Source: Prauserella marina
Lineage (GTDB): Bacteria; Actinomycetota; Actinomycetes; Mycobacteriales; Pseudonocardiaceae
Reading direction: 5' to 3'
DNA: 64,000 nt
Assembly: GCF_002240355.1 (NCBI RefSeq)
Contig: NZ_CP016353.1
Coordinates: 2,220,501-2,284,500 of the forward strand
Positions 45,745 to 57,474 of this stretch are shown here, in pieces. The notes below the pieces were generated by a model. The model was not told the origin of the DNA. It worked only from the letters and a program-made list of their open reading frames with translations, and did not search any database. Both the position numbers and the translations under genes were made by a program. Each line of letters opens with the position of its first letter. Within the stretch, counting starts at the first letter, position 1.

Positions 45745-48027
45745 ATGACAGAACCAAGCGGTATCACCGTGCACGAAGCGGAAGCCGTGATCGACAACGG
45801 CCGGTTCGGCAAGCGCACGGTCCGCTTCGAGACGGGCAGGCTGGCCAAGCAGGCCGCCGGCGCGGTCGTCGCCTACCTCGACGACGAGACGATGTTGCTG
45901 TCGGCGACCACCGCGTCCAAGCACCCGAAGGAGCACTTCGACTTCTTCCCGCTGACGGTGGACGTCGAGGAGCGCATGTACGCCGCGGGCAGGATCCCCG
46001 GCGCGTTCTTCCGCAGGGAGGGCCGTCCCTCCACGGAGGCGATCCTCACGTGCAGGCTGATCGACCGGCCGCTGCGCCCCTCCTTCGCCGACGGGCTGCG
46101 CAACGAGATCCAGGTCGTCATCACCGTCCAGAGCCTCAACCCCGAGGACCCCTACGACGTGCTGGCGATCAACGCGGCGTCGGCGTCCACCCAGATCGGT
46201 GGTCTGCCCTTCTCCGGCCCGATCGGCGGCGTGCGCGTCGCGCTGATCGAGGACCAGTGGGTGGCCTTCCCGACCTGGTCGCAGCTGGAGAAGGCGACCT
46301 TCAACATGGTCGTCGCCGGCCGGATCGTCGAGAACGACGTCGCGATCATGATGGTCGAGGCCGAGGGCACCGAGAACACCCTCGACCTCATCGCCGCGGG
46401 TAACACCGCGCCGACCGAGCAGTCGGTCGCCGAAGGGCTCGCCGCGGCGAAGCCGTTCATCAAGGTGCTGTGCGAGGCGCAGGCGCGGCTCGCCGACGCG
46501 GCGGCCAAGCCGACCGGCGACTTCCCGCAGTTCCTCGCCTACCAGCCCGACGCCTTCGACGCCGTCGCCGCGATCGCGACCGACGAGCTGACCAAGGCGC
46601 TGGCCATCGCGGGCAAGCAGGACCGCGACAACGCGACCGACGAGGTCAAGGCCGCCGTGCTGGAGAAGGTCGGCGTCGGCGAGGGCGAGACGTTCGACGG
46701 CAGGGAAAAGGAGATCGGCGCCGCGTTCAGGGCGCTGACCAAGAAGCTGATCCGCCAGCGCATCCTGCGCGACAAGGTGCGCATCGACGGCCGTGGCCTC
46801 ACCGACATCCGGCAGCTCGCCGCCGAGGTCGCCGTCATCCCGCGCGCGCACGGCTCGGCGCTGTTCGAGCGTGGTGAGACCCAGATCCTCGGCGTCACCA
46901 CGCTGAACATGCTGAGGATGGAGCAGCAGCTCGACACGCTGTCGCCGGAGACGACGAAGCGCTACCTGCACCACTACAACTTCCCGCCGTTCTCCACCGG
47001 CGAGACGGGGCGCGTCGGTTCGCCGAAGCGCCGCGAAATCGGCCACGGCATGCTCGCCGAGCGTGCGCTGGTGCCGGTGCTGCCCAAGCGCGACGAGTTC
47101 CCCTACGCCATCCGGCAGGTCTCCGAGGCGCTCGGCTCCAACGGCTCCACGTCGATGGGCTCGGTGTGCGCCTCGACGATGAGCCTCTACAACGCGGGTG
47201 TCCCGCTGAAGGCGTCCGTCGCCGGTATCGCCATGGGCCTGGTGTCCGACGAGGTGGACGGCGAGACCCGCTACGTCGCGCTGACCGACATCCTCGGTGC
47301 CGAAGACGCCTTCGGCGACATGGACTTCAAGGTCGCGGGCACCAAGGACATCATCACCGCGTTGCAGCTCGACACCAAGCTCGACGGCATCCCGTCCGAC
47401 GTGCTGGCCGGTGCGCTCAACCAGGCGAAGGACGCACGGCACACCATCCTTGAGGTGATGGCCGAGGCCATCGACGGCCCCGACGAGATGAGCCCGTACG
47501 CTCCGCGCGTCACGAGCGTCAAGATCCCGGTGGACAAGATCGGCGAGGTCATCGGCCCGAAGGGCAAGATGATCAACTCGATCACGGAGGAGACCGGGGC
47601 CGACATCTCCATCGAGGACGACGGCACCATCTACGTCGGCGCAGCCGACGGTCCCTCCGCCGACGCCGCGATCGACAAGATCAACGCGATCGCCAACCCG
47701 CAGCTCCCGAAGGTGGGCGAGCGCTTCCTCGGTACCGTGGTGAAGACGGCCGCGTTCGGCGCGTTCGTCTCGCTGCTGCCCGGGAAGGACGGCCTCGTGC
47801 ACATTTCGAAGCTGGGCAACGGCAAGCGCATCGGCAAGGTCGAGGACGTCGTCAACGTCGGCGACAAGCTGCGCGTCGAGATCGCCGACATCGACAACCG
47901 CGGCAAGATCAGCCTCATCCTGGTCAAGGAGGACGAGGACAACGCGGCCGAAGGCGGCGAAAAGGCAGACAGCGCCGAGAACTCCGAGAACGCCAAGGGC
48001 GCGGAGAACACGGCTGACGCGAGCTGA
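45745..48027 (+). CDS. pnp: Polynucleotide phosphorylase (PNPase)
   Basis: The 760-residue enzyme has two RNase PH domains (first about 30-160, second about 355-560), a helical linker, a KH domain ([20 protein letters not shown], near 600) and an S1 domain ([26 protein letters not shown]). A Glu/Ala/Asn-rich acidic tail ends the protein. It degrades RNA 3'-to-5' using phosphate and can also add tails. ATG at 45745 follows CGAGGAG. A strong terminator follows. Confidence 0.98.
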   Translation: MTEPSGITVHEAEAVIDNGRFGKRTVRFETGRLAKQAAGAVVAYLDDETMLLSATTASKHPKEHFDFFPLTVDVEERMYAAGRIPGAFFRREGRPSTEAILTCRLIDRPLRPSFADGLRNEIQVVITVQSLNPEDPYDVLAINAASASTQIGGLPFSGPIGGVRVALIEDQWVAFPTWSQLEKATFNMVVAGRIVENDVAIMMVEAEGTENTLDLIAAGNTAPTEQSVAEGLAAAKPFIKVLCEAQARLADAAAKPTGDFPQFLAYQPDAFDAVAAIATDELTKALAIAGKQDRDNATDEVKAAVLEKVGVGEGETFDGREKEIGAAFRALTKKLIRQRILRDKVRIDGRGLTDIRQLAAEVAVIPRAHGSALFERGETQILGVTTLNMLRMEQQLDTLSPETTKRYLHHYNFPPFSTGETGRVGSPKRREIGHGMLAERALVPVLPKRDEFPYAIRQVSEALGSNGSTSMGSVCASTMSLYNAGVPLKASVAGIAMGLVSDEVDGETRYVALTDILGAEDAFGDMDFKVAGTKDIITALQLDTKLDGIPSDVLAGALNQAKDARHTILEVMAEAIDGPDEMSPYAPRVTSVKIPVDKIGEVIGPKGKMINSITEETGADISIEDDGTIYVGAADGPSADAAIDKINAIANPQLPKVGERFLGTVVKTAAFGAFVSLLPGKDGLVHISKLGNGKRIGKVEDVVNVGDKLRVEIADIDNRGKISLILVKEDEDNAAEGGEKADSAENSENAKGAENTADAS

Positions 48028-48059
48028 CGCTCGGCTTCATCCGCACATCTATTCGCCAC

Positions 48060-48100
48060 GTCCTGCCCGGTTCCCGCTGTTCGCGGGAACCGGGCAGGAC
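48060..48100 (+). terminator. Hairpin terminator after pnp
   Basis: Eighteen-base perfect arms (48060-48077 and 48083-48100, beginning GTCCTGCCCGGTTCCCGC) with the 5-base loop TGTTC lie 32 bp after the pnp stop and 23 bp before the next gene. Confidence 0.85.
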
Positions 48101-48123
48101 TGAAGCACAGTCGACAAGGTTTC

Positions 48124-50252
<2,129 letters not shown>

Positions 50253-50259
50253 GTACGCC

Positions 50260-50706
50260 ATGAGAGCCCGCAACGTCGCCATCCTGCTCACCGCCGCCGT
50301 CGCGGTGTACCTGGTGTTGCTCGGTGGCAGGGGAGTCGCGCTGATGCGCACCGGCGAGCCGATGGCCGTCGTCTTCGGCGTCGCGGTGTTCGTGCTGCCG
50401 TTGCTCGGCGTGTGGATGCTCGTCACCACGTGGCGCTCCGGTACCCGGATACAACAACTGGCGCGAAGGCTGGAGGCCGAGGAAGGGCTTCCCGACGTGT
50501 CCGGCCTGCCGAGGAGACCTTCTGGCAGGGTCGATCGCGCCGCCGCCGACGCCTGGTTCGACGAGCGAAAGGCCGAGCTCGAAGCCGATCCCGGCGACTG
50601 GCGAGGCTGGTACCGGCTCGCCTACGCCTACGACATCGCCGGTGACCGGAGCAGGGCACGCGCCACCATGCGCAAGGCCGTCGAACTGGAGGCCGCCGAC
50701 CGCTGA
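50260..50706 (+). CDS. Membrane protein with a C-terminal TPR-like segment
   Basis: The 148-residue protein has two membrane segments (about 6-26 and 36-57) and a cytosolic tail whose end (GDWRGWYRLAYAYDIAGDRSRARATMRKAVEL) is a single TPR-like helix pair. It is seven bases downstream of dapB and likely co-transcribed. No enzymatic motif is seen. The same type of small protein accompanies dapB in related genomes as far as I can recall, but its function is unknown. Confidence 0.8.
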   Translation: MRARNVAILLTAAVAVYLVLLGGRGVALMRTGEPMAVVFGVAVFVLPLLGVWMLVTTWRSGTRIQQLARRLEAEEGLPDVSGLPRRPSGRVDRAAADAWFDERKAELEADPGDWRGWYRLAYAYDIAGDRSRARATMRKAVELEAADR

Positions 50707-50712
50707 GCGCGT

Positions 50713-51429
50713 TCAGGGCGTCGCGAACAGCCTGCTGTCGTGACGGCCGCGCACGCCAGGCGCGACGAGTCCGGCCGCGTCCCACAACCCGGCGGGGGAA
50801 CTGGCGACGACAGGCAGCCCGTACCGGTGTTCCAGCGACGGGATGACGCCGAGCGTGTCCAGTCCTCCACAGGACAACAGCACCGCGTCGGCGGAAGGAG
50901 CGGCGGTGAGCAGGCTCGCGGTGAGCGTGCCCAGCCGTTCGGCGCCGACACCGGAGAGCGCGTCGATCCGCGTGATCGCGAGTTCCTCGCGAGCGAGTAC
51001 CCGGAAGCCCTCACCGGTCAGGAACGCGGCAAGGCGGGTGGCGACCTCACCGGTGTAGGCGGAACCGACCGCGATGTCGCGCGCGCCGAGGAGTCTCAGC
51101 GCGCGCACGACGGCGGCGGCCATCGTCGAGACGGGCAGTCCTCCGGTGAGTGAATCCAGCCTGCGCAGCACATCGGCGTGCCCTGCCTCGCCCCGGTAGA
51201 ACGACAGTGACGTGCCCATGAGCGACACCGCGCTCGCGCCGGCGCGCAGCAGACCCTCCACGGCGTCGTCGAGGTTGCCGAGCGCGCGATCGTAATCGTG
51301 CGGTGCCATGTCGACGAGACCGAGACCGCGCGCGACGAACCGGGGCGAATGCGGGTAGAGCACGGCCGCGTCGGCAGGCACTTTTCCCGCGGCGGGCGGG
51401 ACGACGAGGCCGACGGTGGGGACGCTCAT
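50713..51429 (-). CDS. Arylmalonate-decarboxylase-like enzyme (Asp/Glu racemase superfamily)
   Basis: The 238-residue protein resembles Bordetella arylmalonate decarboxylase closely along its whole length. VGLVVPPAAGKVPADA starts the protein, SLMGTSLSFYRG (G72, T73, S74) forms the oxyanion-binding loop, Y125 sits in SAYTGEV, the single catalytic Cys is C187 (LLSCGGLDTLG), and SSPAGLWDA ends the core. Racemases and maleate isomerases have two cysteines; here the first position is Gly, as in the decarboxylase. It would decarboxylate 2-substituted malonates by an enolate route. The natural substrate of this family is, to my knowledge, not settled. The ATG overlaps the stop of the IclR gene. Confidence 0.88.
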   Translation of the reverse strand: MSVPTVGLVVPPAAGKVPADAAVLYPHSPRFVARGLGLVDMAPHDYDRALGNLDDAVEGLLRAGASAVSLMGTSLSFYRGEAGHADVLRRLDSLTGGLPVSTMAAAVVRALRLLGARDIAVGSAYTGEVATRLAAFLTGEGFRVLAREELAITRIDALSGVGAERLGTLTASLLTAAPSADAVLLSCGGLDTLGVIPSLEHRYGLPVVASSPAGLWDAAGLVAPGVRGRHDSRLFATP

Positions 51430-52175
51430 GGCGCCGCGTCGTCCGGCAGCGGCGCGCACAGTCTCGCCACGGTGTCGCGGACGAGTTCGCCGAGTGTGGG
51501 AATCTGGTCGTCCGGCAGGCGATGTGCCGGTACCGCGAGGCTGATGGCCGCTCGCGCCCTGCCGTCGGAGTCGATGATGGCCGCCGCGACACCGCGGATG
51601 TCGTCGCGCCACTCCCCGGTGTTGGCCGAGTAACCGCGTTCCCTGATCGCGCGCAGCTCGTCGCGCAGCGCGGTCTCGTCGACGATGGTGCGCTCGGTGA
51701 ATCCCTCAAGGGTCTCGGAGAAGAGCGCGGTGAGTTCTTCGGGAGGGCTCCACGCGAGGATCGCCTTGCCGGTCGAGCTGGCGTGAATGGGTGCCACGAC
51801 GCCGAGCGGGTCGTGCGGGCGGACGCTCTTGCTGCTCTCCAGTTTCTCGATGATGGTGACCCCGCGTCCACTGTGGACGGAAAGGTGCACGTTCTCGTCG
51901 GTCAGGTCGGACAACTGCCGCATCACCGGCATCGCGCGTTCCCTGAGCCCGACGCCACCGCCCCTGCTCGCGAGCGCCAGTAGCTTGGTCGTCTGGACCC
52001 AGCGGCGGGAGCCGCCGAGTTCCTGTTCGACCCAGCCGACCTCGTGCAGCGCCCCGAGCGCGCGCTGAACCGTACTTTTGGGCAGGTCGAGCAGGCGGGC
52101 GAGCTCACTCACGCCGATCGGCTGGTGAGCGGCGACCGTCTCCAGAACCTGGAATGCCGTCGTGATTACTCGCAT
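51426..52175 (-). CDS. IclR-family transcriptional regulator
   Basis: The protein has 249 residues. The winged helix (about 5-60: TTAFQVLETVAAHQPIGVSELARLLDLPKSTVQRAL) is followed by the IclR effector domain, with DENVHLSVHSGRGVTIIEKLES, HASSTGKAILAW and GYSANTGEWRDDIRGVAA. The ATG at 52175 gives the standard N-terminus; another ATG at 52205 would add ten residues. It forms an operon with the decarboxylase-like gene (ATGA overlap) and is divergent from the ABC transporter operon. Four alternating half-sites lie between them. Confidence 0.93.
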   Translation of the reverse strand: MRVITTAFQVLETVAAHQPIGVSELARLLDLPKSTVQRALGALHEVGWVEQELGGSRRWVQTTKLLALASRGGGVGLRERAMPVMRQLSDLTDENVHLSVHSGRGVTIIEKLESSKSVRPHDPLGVVAPIHASSTGKAILAWSPPEELTALFSETLEGFTERTIVDETALRDELRAIRERGYSANTGEWRDDIRGVAAAIIDSDGRARAAISLAVPAHRLPDDQIPTLGELVRDTVARLCAPLPDDAAP

Positions 52176-52298
52176 GTTCCTTCCCGGGGGCAGAGTACTG
52201 CGCATCTCGAACCCCGGTTGACGCGCTCCGGGGTTCGCGGTGCGTGTGGCGTAACTCGGGTCAGCTTCTTGACTTCCGGCGAAACCACCCTGATGCTG

Positions 52299-52351
52299 AT
52301 CGTGCCGTATGAAGGGACAATATTCCAAATTGTGCCAGGAGACGGCACAAG
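52299..52351. promoter_or_regulatory. Four alternating half-sites in the IclR/ABC divergent promoter
   Basis: Half-sites ATCGTGCC (52299-52306), GGGACAAT (52314-52321), ATTGTGCC (52329-52336) and GGCACAAG (52344-52351) alternate in orientation. Each is separated by exactly seven bases, giving a 15-bp step. The last one abuts the GGAGG ribosome site of the ATPase gene. The array suits a dimer of dimers such as IclR. Confidence 0.7.
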
Positions 52352-52361
52352 GAGGTGTCGA

Positions 52362-53534
52362 GTGTCCGACCTGATCTTCGACGACGTGCACAAGAACTTC
52401 GGCGAGGTTCCCGCTGTCGCGGGCCTCGACCTGCGTATCGCGGCAGGCGAATCCGTGGTGCTGCTCGGCCCGAGCGGCTGCGGCAAGACCACCACGCTGC
52501 GCATGGTGGCCGGGTTCGAGCGGCCGACGAGGGGAAGTATCGCGCTGGGCGGTTCGGTCGTCGCCGACCGCGCCGTTTTCGTGCCGCCGGAACACCGGGA
52601 CGTCGGCGTCGTGTTCCAGAGTTACGCGCTGTGGCCGCATCTCACGGTTGCCGACAACATCGGCTTCGGCCTCACCGTCCGCAGGCGCAAGGCCAGTGGT
52701 GCCCGCAAAGGGCTGGCCGCGCGCGTGGCGGCGACGCTGGAACAGGTCCAGCTCGACGGGCTCGGCGAGCGGTATCCGCACGAACTCTCCGGCGGTCAGC
52801 AGCAACGGGTGGCGCTGGCCCGCGCATTGATCACCGACCCCAAGGTGCTGCTCCTCGACGAACCACTGTCCAATCTGGACACCAGGTTGCGGGAGGACAT
52901 GCGGCTGGAGATCCGCCGCATACAACGAGAATTCGACATCACGATGATCTACATCACCCACGATCGCATCGAGGCGCTCGCTTTGGCCGACCGCATCGTG
53001 GGGCTCAAACAGGGGAACGTACAACAGATTGGCTCACCGGCCGAGCTGTACCAGCGGCCCCGCAACCGGTTCGTCGCGCTGTCACTGGGACAGGCCAACT
53101 TCCTGCCGGCCGTGGTGACGTCCTCGCACGGCGGTACGGACGCGCGGGTCCGGCTCGGCTCCGGTGAACCGGTCGCCGTGCGCGGCACCGAGGCGCCGCT
53201 GCCCGAAGGCGAGGACGTCACCGTGTGCGTGCGGCCGGTCGATCTGACGCTGACCGAGCTGGACCGTCAGGAAGGACCATGGACGGGAACCGTGCGCGAA
53301 TCGGTGTTCCTCGGCGACGAGGTGCACTACGTAGTCGACATTCCCGCTCTGGCCGAACCGCTGCGCGTCGTCGAACGCGCCCACCGGCCACTGGCCCACG
53401 GAACCGCCGTGTCGTTCGCCGTCGCTCCACTCGCCGCCAGCGTGCTCGACGAGACCGGAACCCCCGCTACGAACACCGATGCTCTCGCCGCCACGGCGGC
53501 GCCGCGTCCCGATTCCGCGGTCAGCTCCCGCTGA
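52362..53534 (+). CDS. ABC transporter ATPase (FbpC/PotA-like)
   Basis: The 390-residue protein has Walker A GPSGCGKTT (36-44), Q-loop VVFQSYALWPH, signature LSGGQQQRVAL, Walker B VLLLDEPLSNLD and a C-terminal TOBE domain (from about 270). After the H-loop His, relatives usually have Asp-Gln (THDQxEA); here it reads THDRIEA. GTG at 52362 follows GGAGG with a six-base gap. First gene of the transporter-enzyme operon. The nearest families import iron(III), polyamines or 2-aminoethylphosphonate, but the neighbouring enzymes point to a carboxylic acid. Confidence 0.93.
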   Translation: MSDLIFDDVHKNFGEVPAVAGLDLRIAAGESVVLLGPSGCGKTTTLRMVAGFERPTRGSIALGGSVVADRAVFVPPEHRDVGVVFQSYALWPHLTVADNIGFGLTVRRRKASGARKGLAARVAATLEQVQLDGLGERYPHELSGGQQQRVALARALITDPKVLLLDEPLSNLDTRLREDMRLEIRRIQREFDITMIYITHDRIEALALADRIVGLKQGNVQQIGSPAELYQRPRNRFVALSLGQANFLPAVVTSSHGGTDARVRLGSGEPVAVRGTEAPLPEGEDVTVCVRPVDLTLTELDRQEGPWTGTVRESVFLGDEVHYVVDIPALAEPLRVVERAHRPLAHGTAVSFAVAPLAASVLDETGTPATNTDALAATAAPRPDSAVSSR

Positions 53535-53583
53535 ACCGTTTTCCCGTTCATCGCGCCGTCAACGCCGACCGGAGATGACCATT

Positions 53584-54672
53584 GTGAACAGTCCCTTATC
53601 GCGTCCCCGCCGGGTGATGTCCCGGCCGCTGACCGCCGCGGCCACGCTGCTGACCGCGCTCACCACCGCCGCCGCGCTCGCCGCCTGTGGCCCGCCGGAC
53701 ACGAGCGGAGCCACAGACCTGCCCACGTCGGAGGAAGAACTCGTCGCCATGGCCAAGGAGGAAGGCGAGGTCGTACTCGGCGCTGGAGGTCACACCAGAG
53801 CGCAAGCCCAGTTGCTCGCCGACAAGTTCACCGAGAAGTACGGCATCAAGGTGACCTTCGTCAGGGAGAATTCCGGTGACATCGCGCAGAAGACCCAGGC
53901 GCAGCTCACCGCTGGCTCGCCGCAATTCGACGTCGTGAGTCTCAACGACGAGGCGACCCTGCGGGTGTGGGAGGAAGAGGACGTCCTCGCCGACCCGGCC
54001 ATCGCCGACCGCGACGCGATCCTCGCCCCGTTGCGCGGCGAGGAAACTCAGTCCTACCTTCCCTTCACCTGGGGTGCGCTCGGCTACTCCTACAACGAGG
54101 CCAGCGTCGATCCGGCGACCGCGCCGAAGACCTGGAAGGAACTCGCCGAACGGTCCGATACCTTCGCGGTCGCCGATCCGCGTTCCTCCGGGGCCGCGCT
54201 GACCTTCGTCGCCGCCATGGAACGCATCGACGGTGGTTTCCTGCCGGGACTCGGGGACGCCGACACCCTGGTCACCGACTCCGCGCTCGCGCTGACCCAG
54301 CTCGTGGCAACCGGTGAGGCCGACTTCGGCATCCCCGGCGTCGAGGCCGACATCGCCACCGCGCGCGAGGCGGGTGAACCTCTGACGATCGGCTACCCAG
54401 AGGGTGAGATCGGCGCGGTGCCCTCCTACGTCGGAGCGCTGGCACAGGCCCAGCACCCCGCCGCGGCGCGGCTGCTCGTGCGGTTCCAGCTCAGCGAGGA
54501 GTTCCAGGCCGCGCAGGTGGAGGCGGGCTCAAGGGCGGTCCTTTCGGGACTGCCTGAGCCGGAAGAGGCCGAGGAACTCACCGAGGACCGGCTCGTCGTC
54601 GTCGACGCCCGCGAGCTGTCGGAGCGCAAGGACGAGCTGGTGCAAGCGTTTTCCTCCGCCGTGGGGAGCTGA
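53584..54672 (+). CDS. ABC transporter substrate-binding lipoprotein
   Basis: The 362-residue protein (from GTG 53584, with GGAG nine bases upstream; ATG at 53575 is the alternative) has a basic signal sequence and a lipobox ALAAC whose Cys is residue 35. The mature part is a type-2 periplasmic-binding fold of the iron/spermidine class: EGEVVLGAGGHTRAQAQLLADKF, FTWGALGYSYNE and TWKELAERSD. None of the Tyr clusters typical of iron(III) binders is evident, so an organic anion ligand is reasonable. It is 3 bp from the permease gene. Confidence 0.9.
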   Translation: MNSPLSRPRRVMSRPLTAAATLLTALTTAAALAACGPPDTSGATDLPTSEEELVAMAKEEGEVVLGAGGHTRAQAQLLADKFTEKYGIKVTFVRENSGDIAQKTQAQLTAGSPQFDVVSLNDEATLRVWEEEDVLADPAIADRDAILAPLRGEETQSYLPFTWGALGYSYNEASVDPATAPKTWKELAERSDTFAVADPRSSGAALTFVAAMERIDGGFLPGLGDADTLVTDSALALTQLVATGEADFGIPGVEADIATAREAGEPLTIGYPEGEIGAVPSYVGALAQAQHPAAARLLVRFQLSEEFQAAQVEAGSRAVLSGLPEPEEAEELTEDRLVVVDARELSERKDELVQAFSSAVGS

Positions 54673-54675
54673 GCC

Positions 54676-56370
54676 GTGCTGACCATGTCGGAAGCGCCGC
54701 CAGTGAGGGGGAGACGGTTCACCGTCGAAAAAGGACTACCGGTGCTGTGGTGCGTCGGTGCCTTCTTCCTCGTGGCCGTCCCCGTCGGCGGGCTGGTGTG
54801 GCGCAGCCTCCAGATCGGCGACACCGGGGTGCTCGGGCTCGGCAACTACTCGGCCGCGCTCGCCGAGCCCGGCATCATCGAGGCGATCTTCAACTCGTTG
54901 TGGATCGGGCTGGCGACGACGGCGGGCGCGTTGCTGATCGCGGTACCGTTCGCGTTCTTCGTCAGTCGCACCGACATGCCGGCGAGAAAGTTCTTCCGCT
55001 CGGTGGCGGTGCTCACCTTCGCCGCACCCGGCTTCATCGCCGCGATGGGCTGGATTCTGTTGCTGGGCCCGCGTAACGGCCTGCTCAACCAGTACGTGCT
55101 GACCCCGCTCGGGCTACCGGCCTTCAACATCTTCGGCCCGCAGGGCATCGTTCTGGTGCTGTCGTTCTTCCTCTATCCGCTGATCTTCCTCCCGGTCACC
55201 GACGCGCTGGACAACATGGATTCCCGGCTGGAGGAGGCCGCGGCGTCGCTGGGCGCGGGTCGCTGGCACACGTTGCGCAGGATCGTGCTGCCGCTGATCC
55301 TGCCGCCCGTCTTCTCCGGCTCACTGCTGGTGTTCATCAGTGCCTTCGTGATCTTCGGGCCGGTCGCGCTGCTCGGCGGTCCGGTGGGTTTCCAGACCAT
55401 TCCCACGGCGATGCTGCAACTGATGTCGTTCCCGCCGCGCATCGAGTACGCGGCCGTGCTGGCGCTGCCGGTACTCGTCGTGCTCGGCGGCCTGCTCGTC
55501 TTGCAGCGCAGGCTATACGGCCGCAGGCGCTACACGACGGTCGGCGGGAAACCGGGGCAGCAGCGCAGAATCCAGCTCGGCCGCTGGCGCTGGCTCGCGT
55601 TCCTCGGCGGGTTCGCCGTCATCATGATCAGTGTCGTGCTGCCGTTCGGGGTGCTGCTGCTCACCTCGTTCCGCAAAGCCATCGGGCTGCCGTTGAGCTG
55701 GGACAACCTCGTCCTTTTCGACAACTATCGCGCGTTGTTCGATCAGCCGGAGATCATGCTTTCGTTCTGGAACAGCCTGTGGATCTCGGTGGTCGCCACG
55801 GTGGGCAGCATCGTGTTCGCCGTTCTGGCCGCCTGGCTGGTTTCCCGCGCCAGATCCCGGTTCACCGGGGTCATCCAGCCCGCGATGCTCGCGCCGCTGG
55901 CTTTTCCGGGAGCGATACTGGGTATCGCGATGATCATCGCGTTCAGCGGGCAGCCGTTCTGGATCGGCGGCACCGTCGCGATCATGCTGCTGGCCTACCT
56001 GATCAGGGTGGTGCCGCAGTCCTTCACCTACATCCACGCAGGTTTCGCGCAACTCGGCGGGGAAACCGAGGAGGCGGCGCGCAGCCTCGGTGCCTCGTGG
56101 TCGGAAACGATGCGCAGGGTCACCGTTCCGCTGTTGCGCGGCCCGATCCTGTCGGTCGCGGTACTAAACTTCGTGTTGCTGTTCCGCGAACTCGACATCT
56201 CGATCTTCCTCTACACGGGAACCAACAGCGTCGCGCCCGTCGTGCTCTACAACCTCGCCGCGGAATCGCGATTCCAGCTCATGGGGGCGCTTTCGGTCGT
56301 GGTGCTGGCCGTCAATCTCGGAATCGTGTTGCTGGCGAGGCGGTTCCTCGGCGTGAAGCTTTCGCACTGA
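54676..56370 (+). CDS. ABC transporter permease, two fused halves
   Basis: The 564-residue protein has about twelve membrane segments, with two copies of the inner-membrane EAA loop (SRLEEAAASLGAGRWHTLRRIVLP and ETEEAARSLGASWSETMRRVTVP). This is the FbpB/SfuB-type fused permease that forms the whole channel. GTG at 54676 follows GGGGAG with a good gap; an ATG three codons later is also possible. It is coupled to the binding-protein gene and followed by the two enzyme genes. Confidence 0.93.
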   Translation: MLTMSEAPPVRGRRFTVEKGLPVLWCVGAFFLVAVPVGGLVWRSLQIGDTGVLGLGNYSAALAEPGIIEAIFNSLWIGLATTAGALLIAVPFAFFVSRTDMPARKFFRSVAVLTFAAPGFIAAMGWILLLGPRNGLLNQYVLTPLGLPAFNIFGPQGIVLVLSFFLYPLIFLPVTDALDNMDSRLEEAAASLGAGRWHTLRRIVLPLILPPVFSGSLLVFISAFVIFGPVALLGGPVGFQTIPTAMLQLMSFPPRIEYAAVLALPVLVVLGGLLVLQRRLYGRRRYTTVGGKPGQQRRIQLGRWRWLAFLGGFAVIMISVVLPFGVLLLTSFRKAIGLPLSWDNLVLFDNYRALFDQPEIMLSFWNSLWISVVATVGSIVFAVLAAWLVSRARSRFTGVIQPAMLAPLAFPGAILGIAMIIAFSGQPFWIGGTVAIMLLAYLIRVVPQSFTYIHAGFAQLGGETEEAARSLGASWSETMRRVTVPLLRGPILSVAVLNFVLLFRELDISIFLYTGTNSVAPVVLYNLAAESRFQLMGALSVVVLAVNLGIVLLARRFLGVKLSH

Positions 56371-56397
56371 ACCAGCCACTGGGAAGAAAGGCATCTC

Positions 56398-57474
56398 ATG
56401 GAGATCAGCAAGGCGGAAACCTGGATCCTCCGGCTTCCGTTCGTGCGCACGAGCAGGGACTTCGACGACGCTCATCACGAACTCGCCGGGGTCACGCTGT
56501 ACACGGAGAACGGAGAGCGGGGCACCGGATTCGCCTTCACGGCGGACTTCGGTGGCGGAAGCGCGGTCAAGGCGCTGCTCGACGACGTGGTGCTGCCCCG
56601 GGTACTCGGCAGGAGCACCGCCGACACGAAGCTCATCTGGCAGGACCTCAGGCGCATCACGCACCGGATGGGACGAGGACTCAACTCCTTCGCCATCGCC
56701 GCCGTCGACATCGCGCTGTGGGACCTGCGGGCCCGGCTGCACGGGCAATCGCTGGCCGCCGAACTCGGGCAGGTACGCGACCGCGTCCCCGGATACGGCT
56801 CCGGCAAGGCGTCCCCGTTATTGCCGGTCGCCGAACTCGTCGAACTGTCCCAGGGCTACGTCGACGAGGGCTTCGGCGCGGTCAAACTCAGGGTCGGCAT
56901 GGACCCTGCCGCAGACCTCGACCGGGTCGGCGCGGTCAGGGCCGCGCTCGGCGACGAGGTCCGCATCATGTGTGACGCCAACGAAAGGCTCGACCTGCCG
57001 AGCGCGCTGTGGCTCGGCCGCAGGCTCGCCGACTACGACGTGTACTGGTTCGAGGAACCGGTGCTCAGCGACGACGTCGGCGCGCACAGGCGGCTCGCCG
57101 AGGCGCTGCCCATGGCGGTGGCCAGTGGTGAACATCTGTGCAGCGCGGGCGAGTTCACGGCGTTCGTCGACGCCGGAGCCCTCGATGTGTTGCAGCCCAA
57201 CGCGTGCATGGTCGGCGGGATCACCGAGACCATGCGGATCGGCGAGCTCGCCGCGGCGCACGGGCTCGGGTTCGCGCCGCACTTCATGACCGAATTGCAC
57301 GTCCACGTTGCCGCCGCGCTGCCATCGGCGACCTACGTCGAGCACTTTCCCTTCCTCGACGCGTTCACCACCGAACCGATCAGGGTCGAGGACGGCCACG
57401 TGCTCGTCCCCGACCGTCCCGGGCACGGCATCGAATTCACGGAGCGGACATGGGACACCTACCGGACGGCGTGA
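56398..57474 (+). CDS. Mandelate racemase/muconate lactonizing enzyme family protein
   Basis: The 358-residue enolase-superfamily protein has metal ligands D193 (MCDANER), E219 (WFEEP) and E245 (SGEHL), a base candidate K163 in VKLRVG, and H295 in APHFMTELH. These line up with mandelate racemase at a nearly constant offset. Two family positions differ: the second Lys of KxK is R165, and the Asp that pairs with the catalytic His is N268 (LQPNACMVGG). It probably dehydrates or epimerises a hydroxy acid brought in by the transporter. Start at ATG 56398. The next gene overlaps its end. Confidence 0.9.
   Translation: MEISKAETWILRLPFVRTSRDFDDAHHELAGVTLYTENGERGTGFAFTADFGGGSAVKALLDDVVLPRVLGRSTADTKLIWQDLRRITHRMGRGLNSFAIAAVDIALWDLRARLHGQSLAAELGQVRDRVPGYGSGKASPLLPVAELVELSQGYVDEGFGAVKLRVGMDPAADLDRVGAVRAALGDEVRIMCDANERLDLPSALWLGRRLADYDVYWFEEPVLSDDVGAHRRLAEALPMAVASGEHLCSAGEFTAFVDAGALDVLQPNACMVGGITETMRIGELAAAHGLGFAPHFMTELHVHVAAALPSATYVEHFPFLDAFTTEPIRVEDGHVLVPDRPGHGIEFTERTWDTYRTA

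Noticed and set aside
45733-47802. A 689-codon minus-strand frame opposite pnp
   Set aside because: Same reason: pnp is unambiguous and the reverse frame has no recognisable domain.
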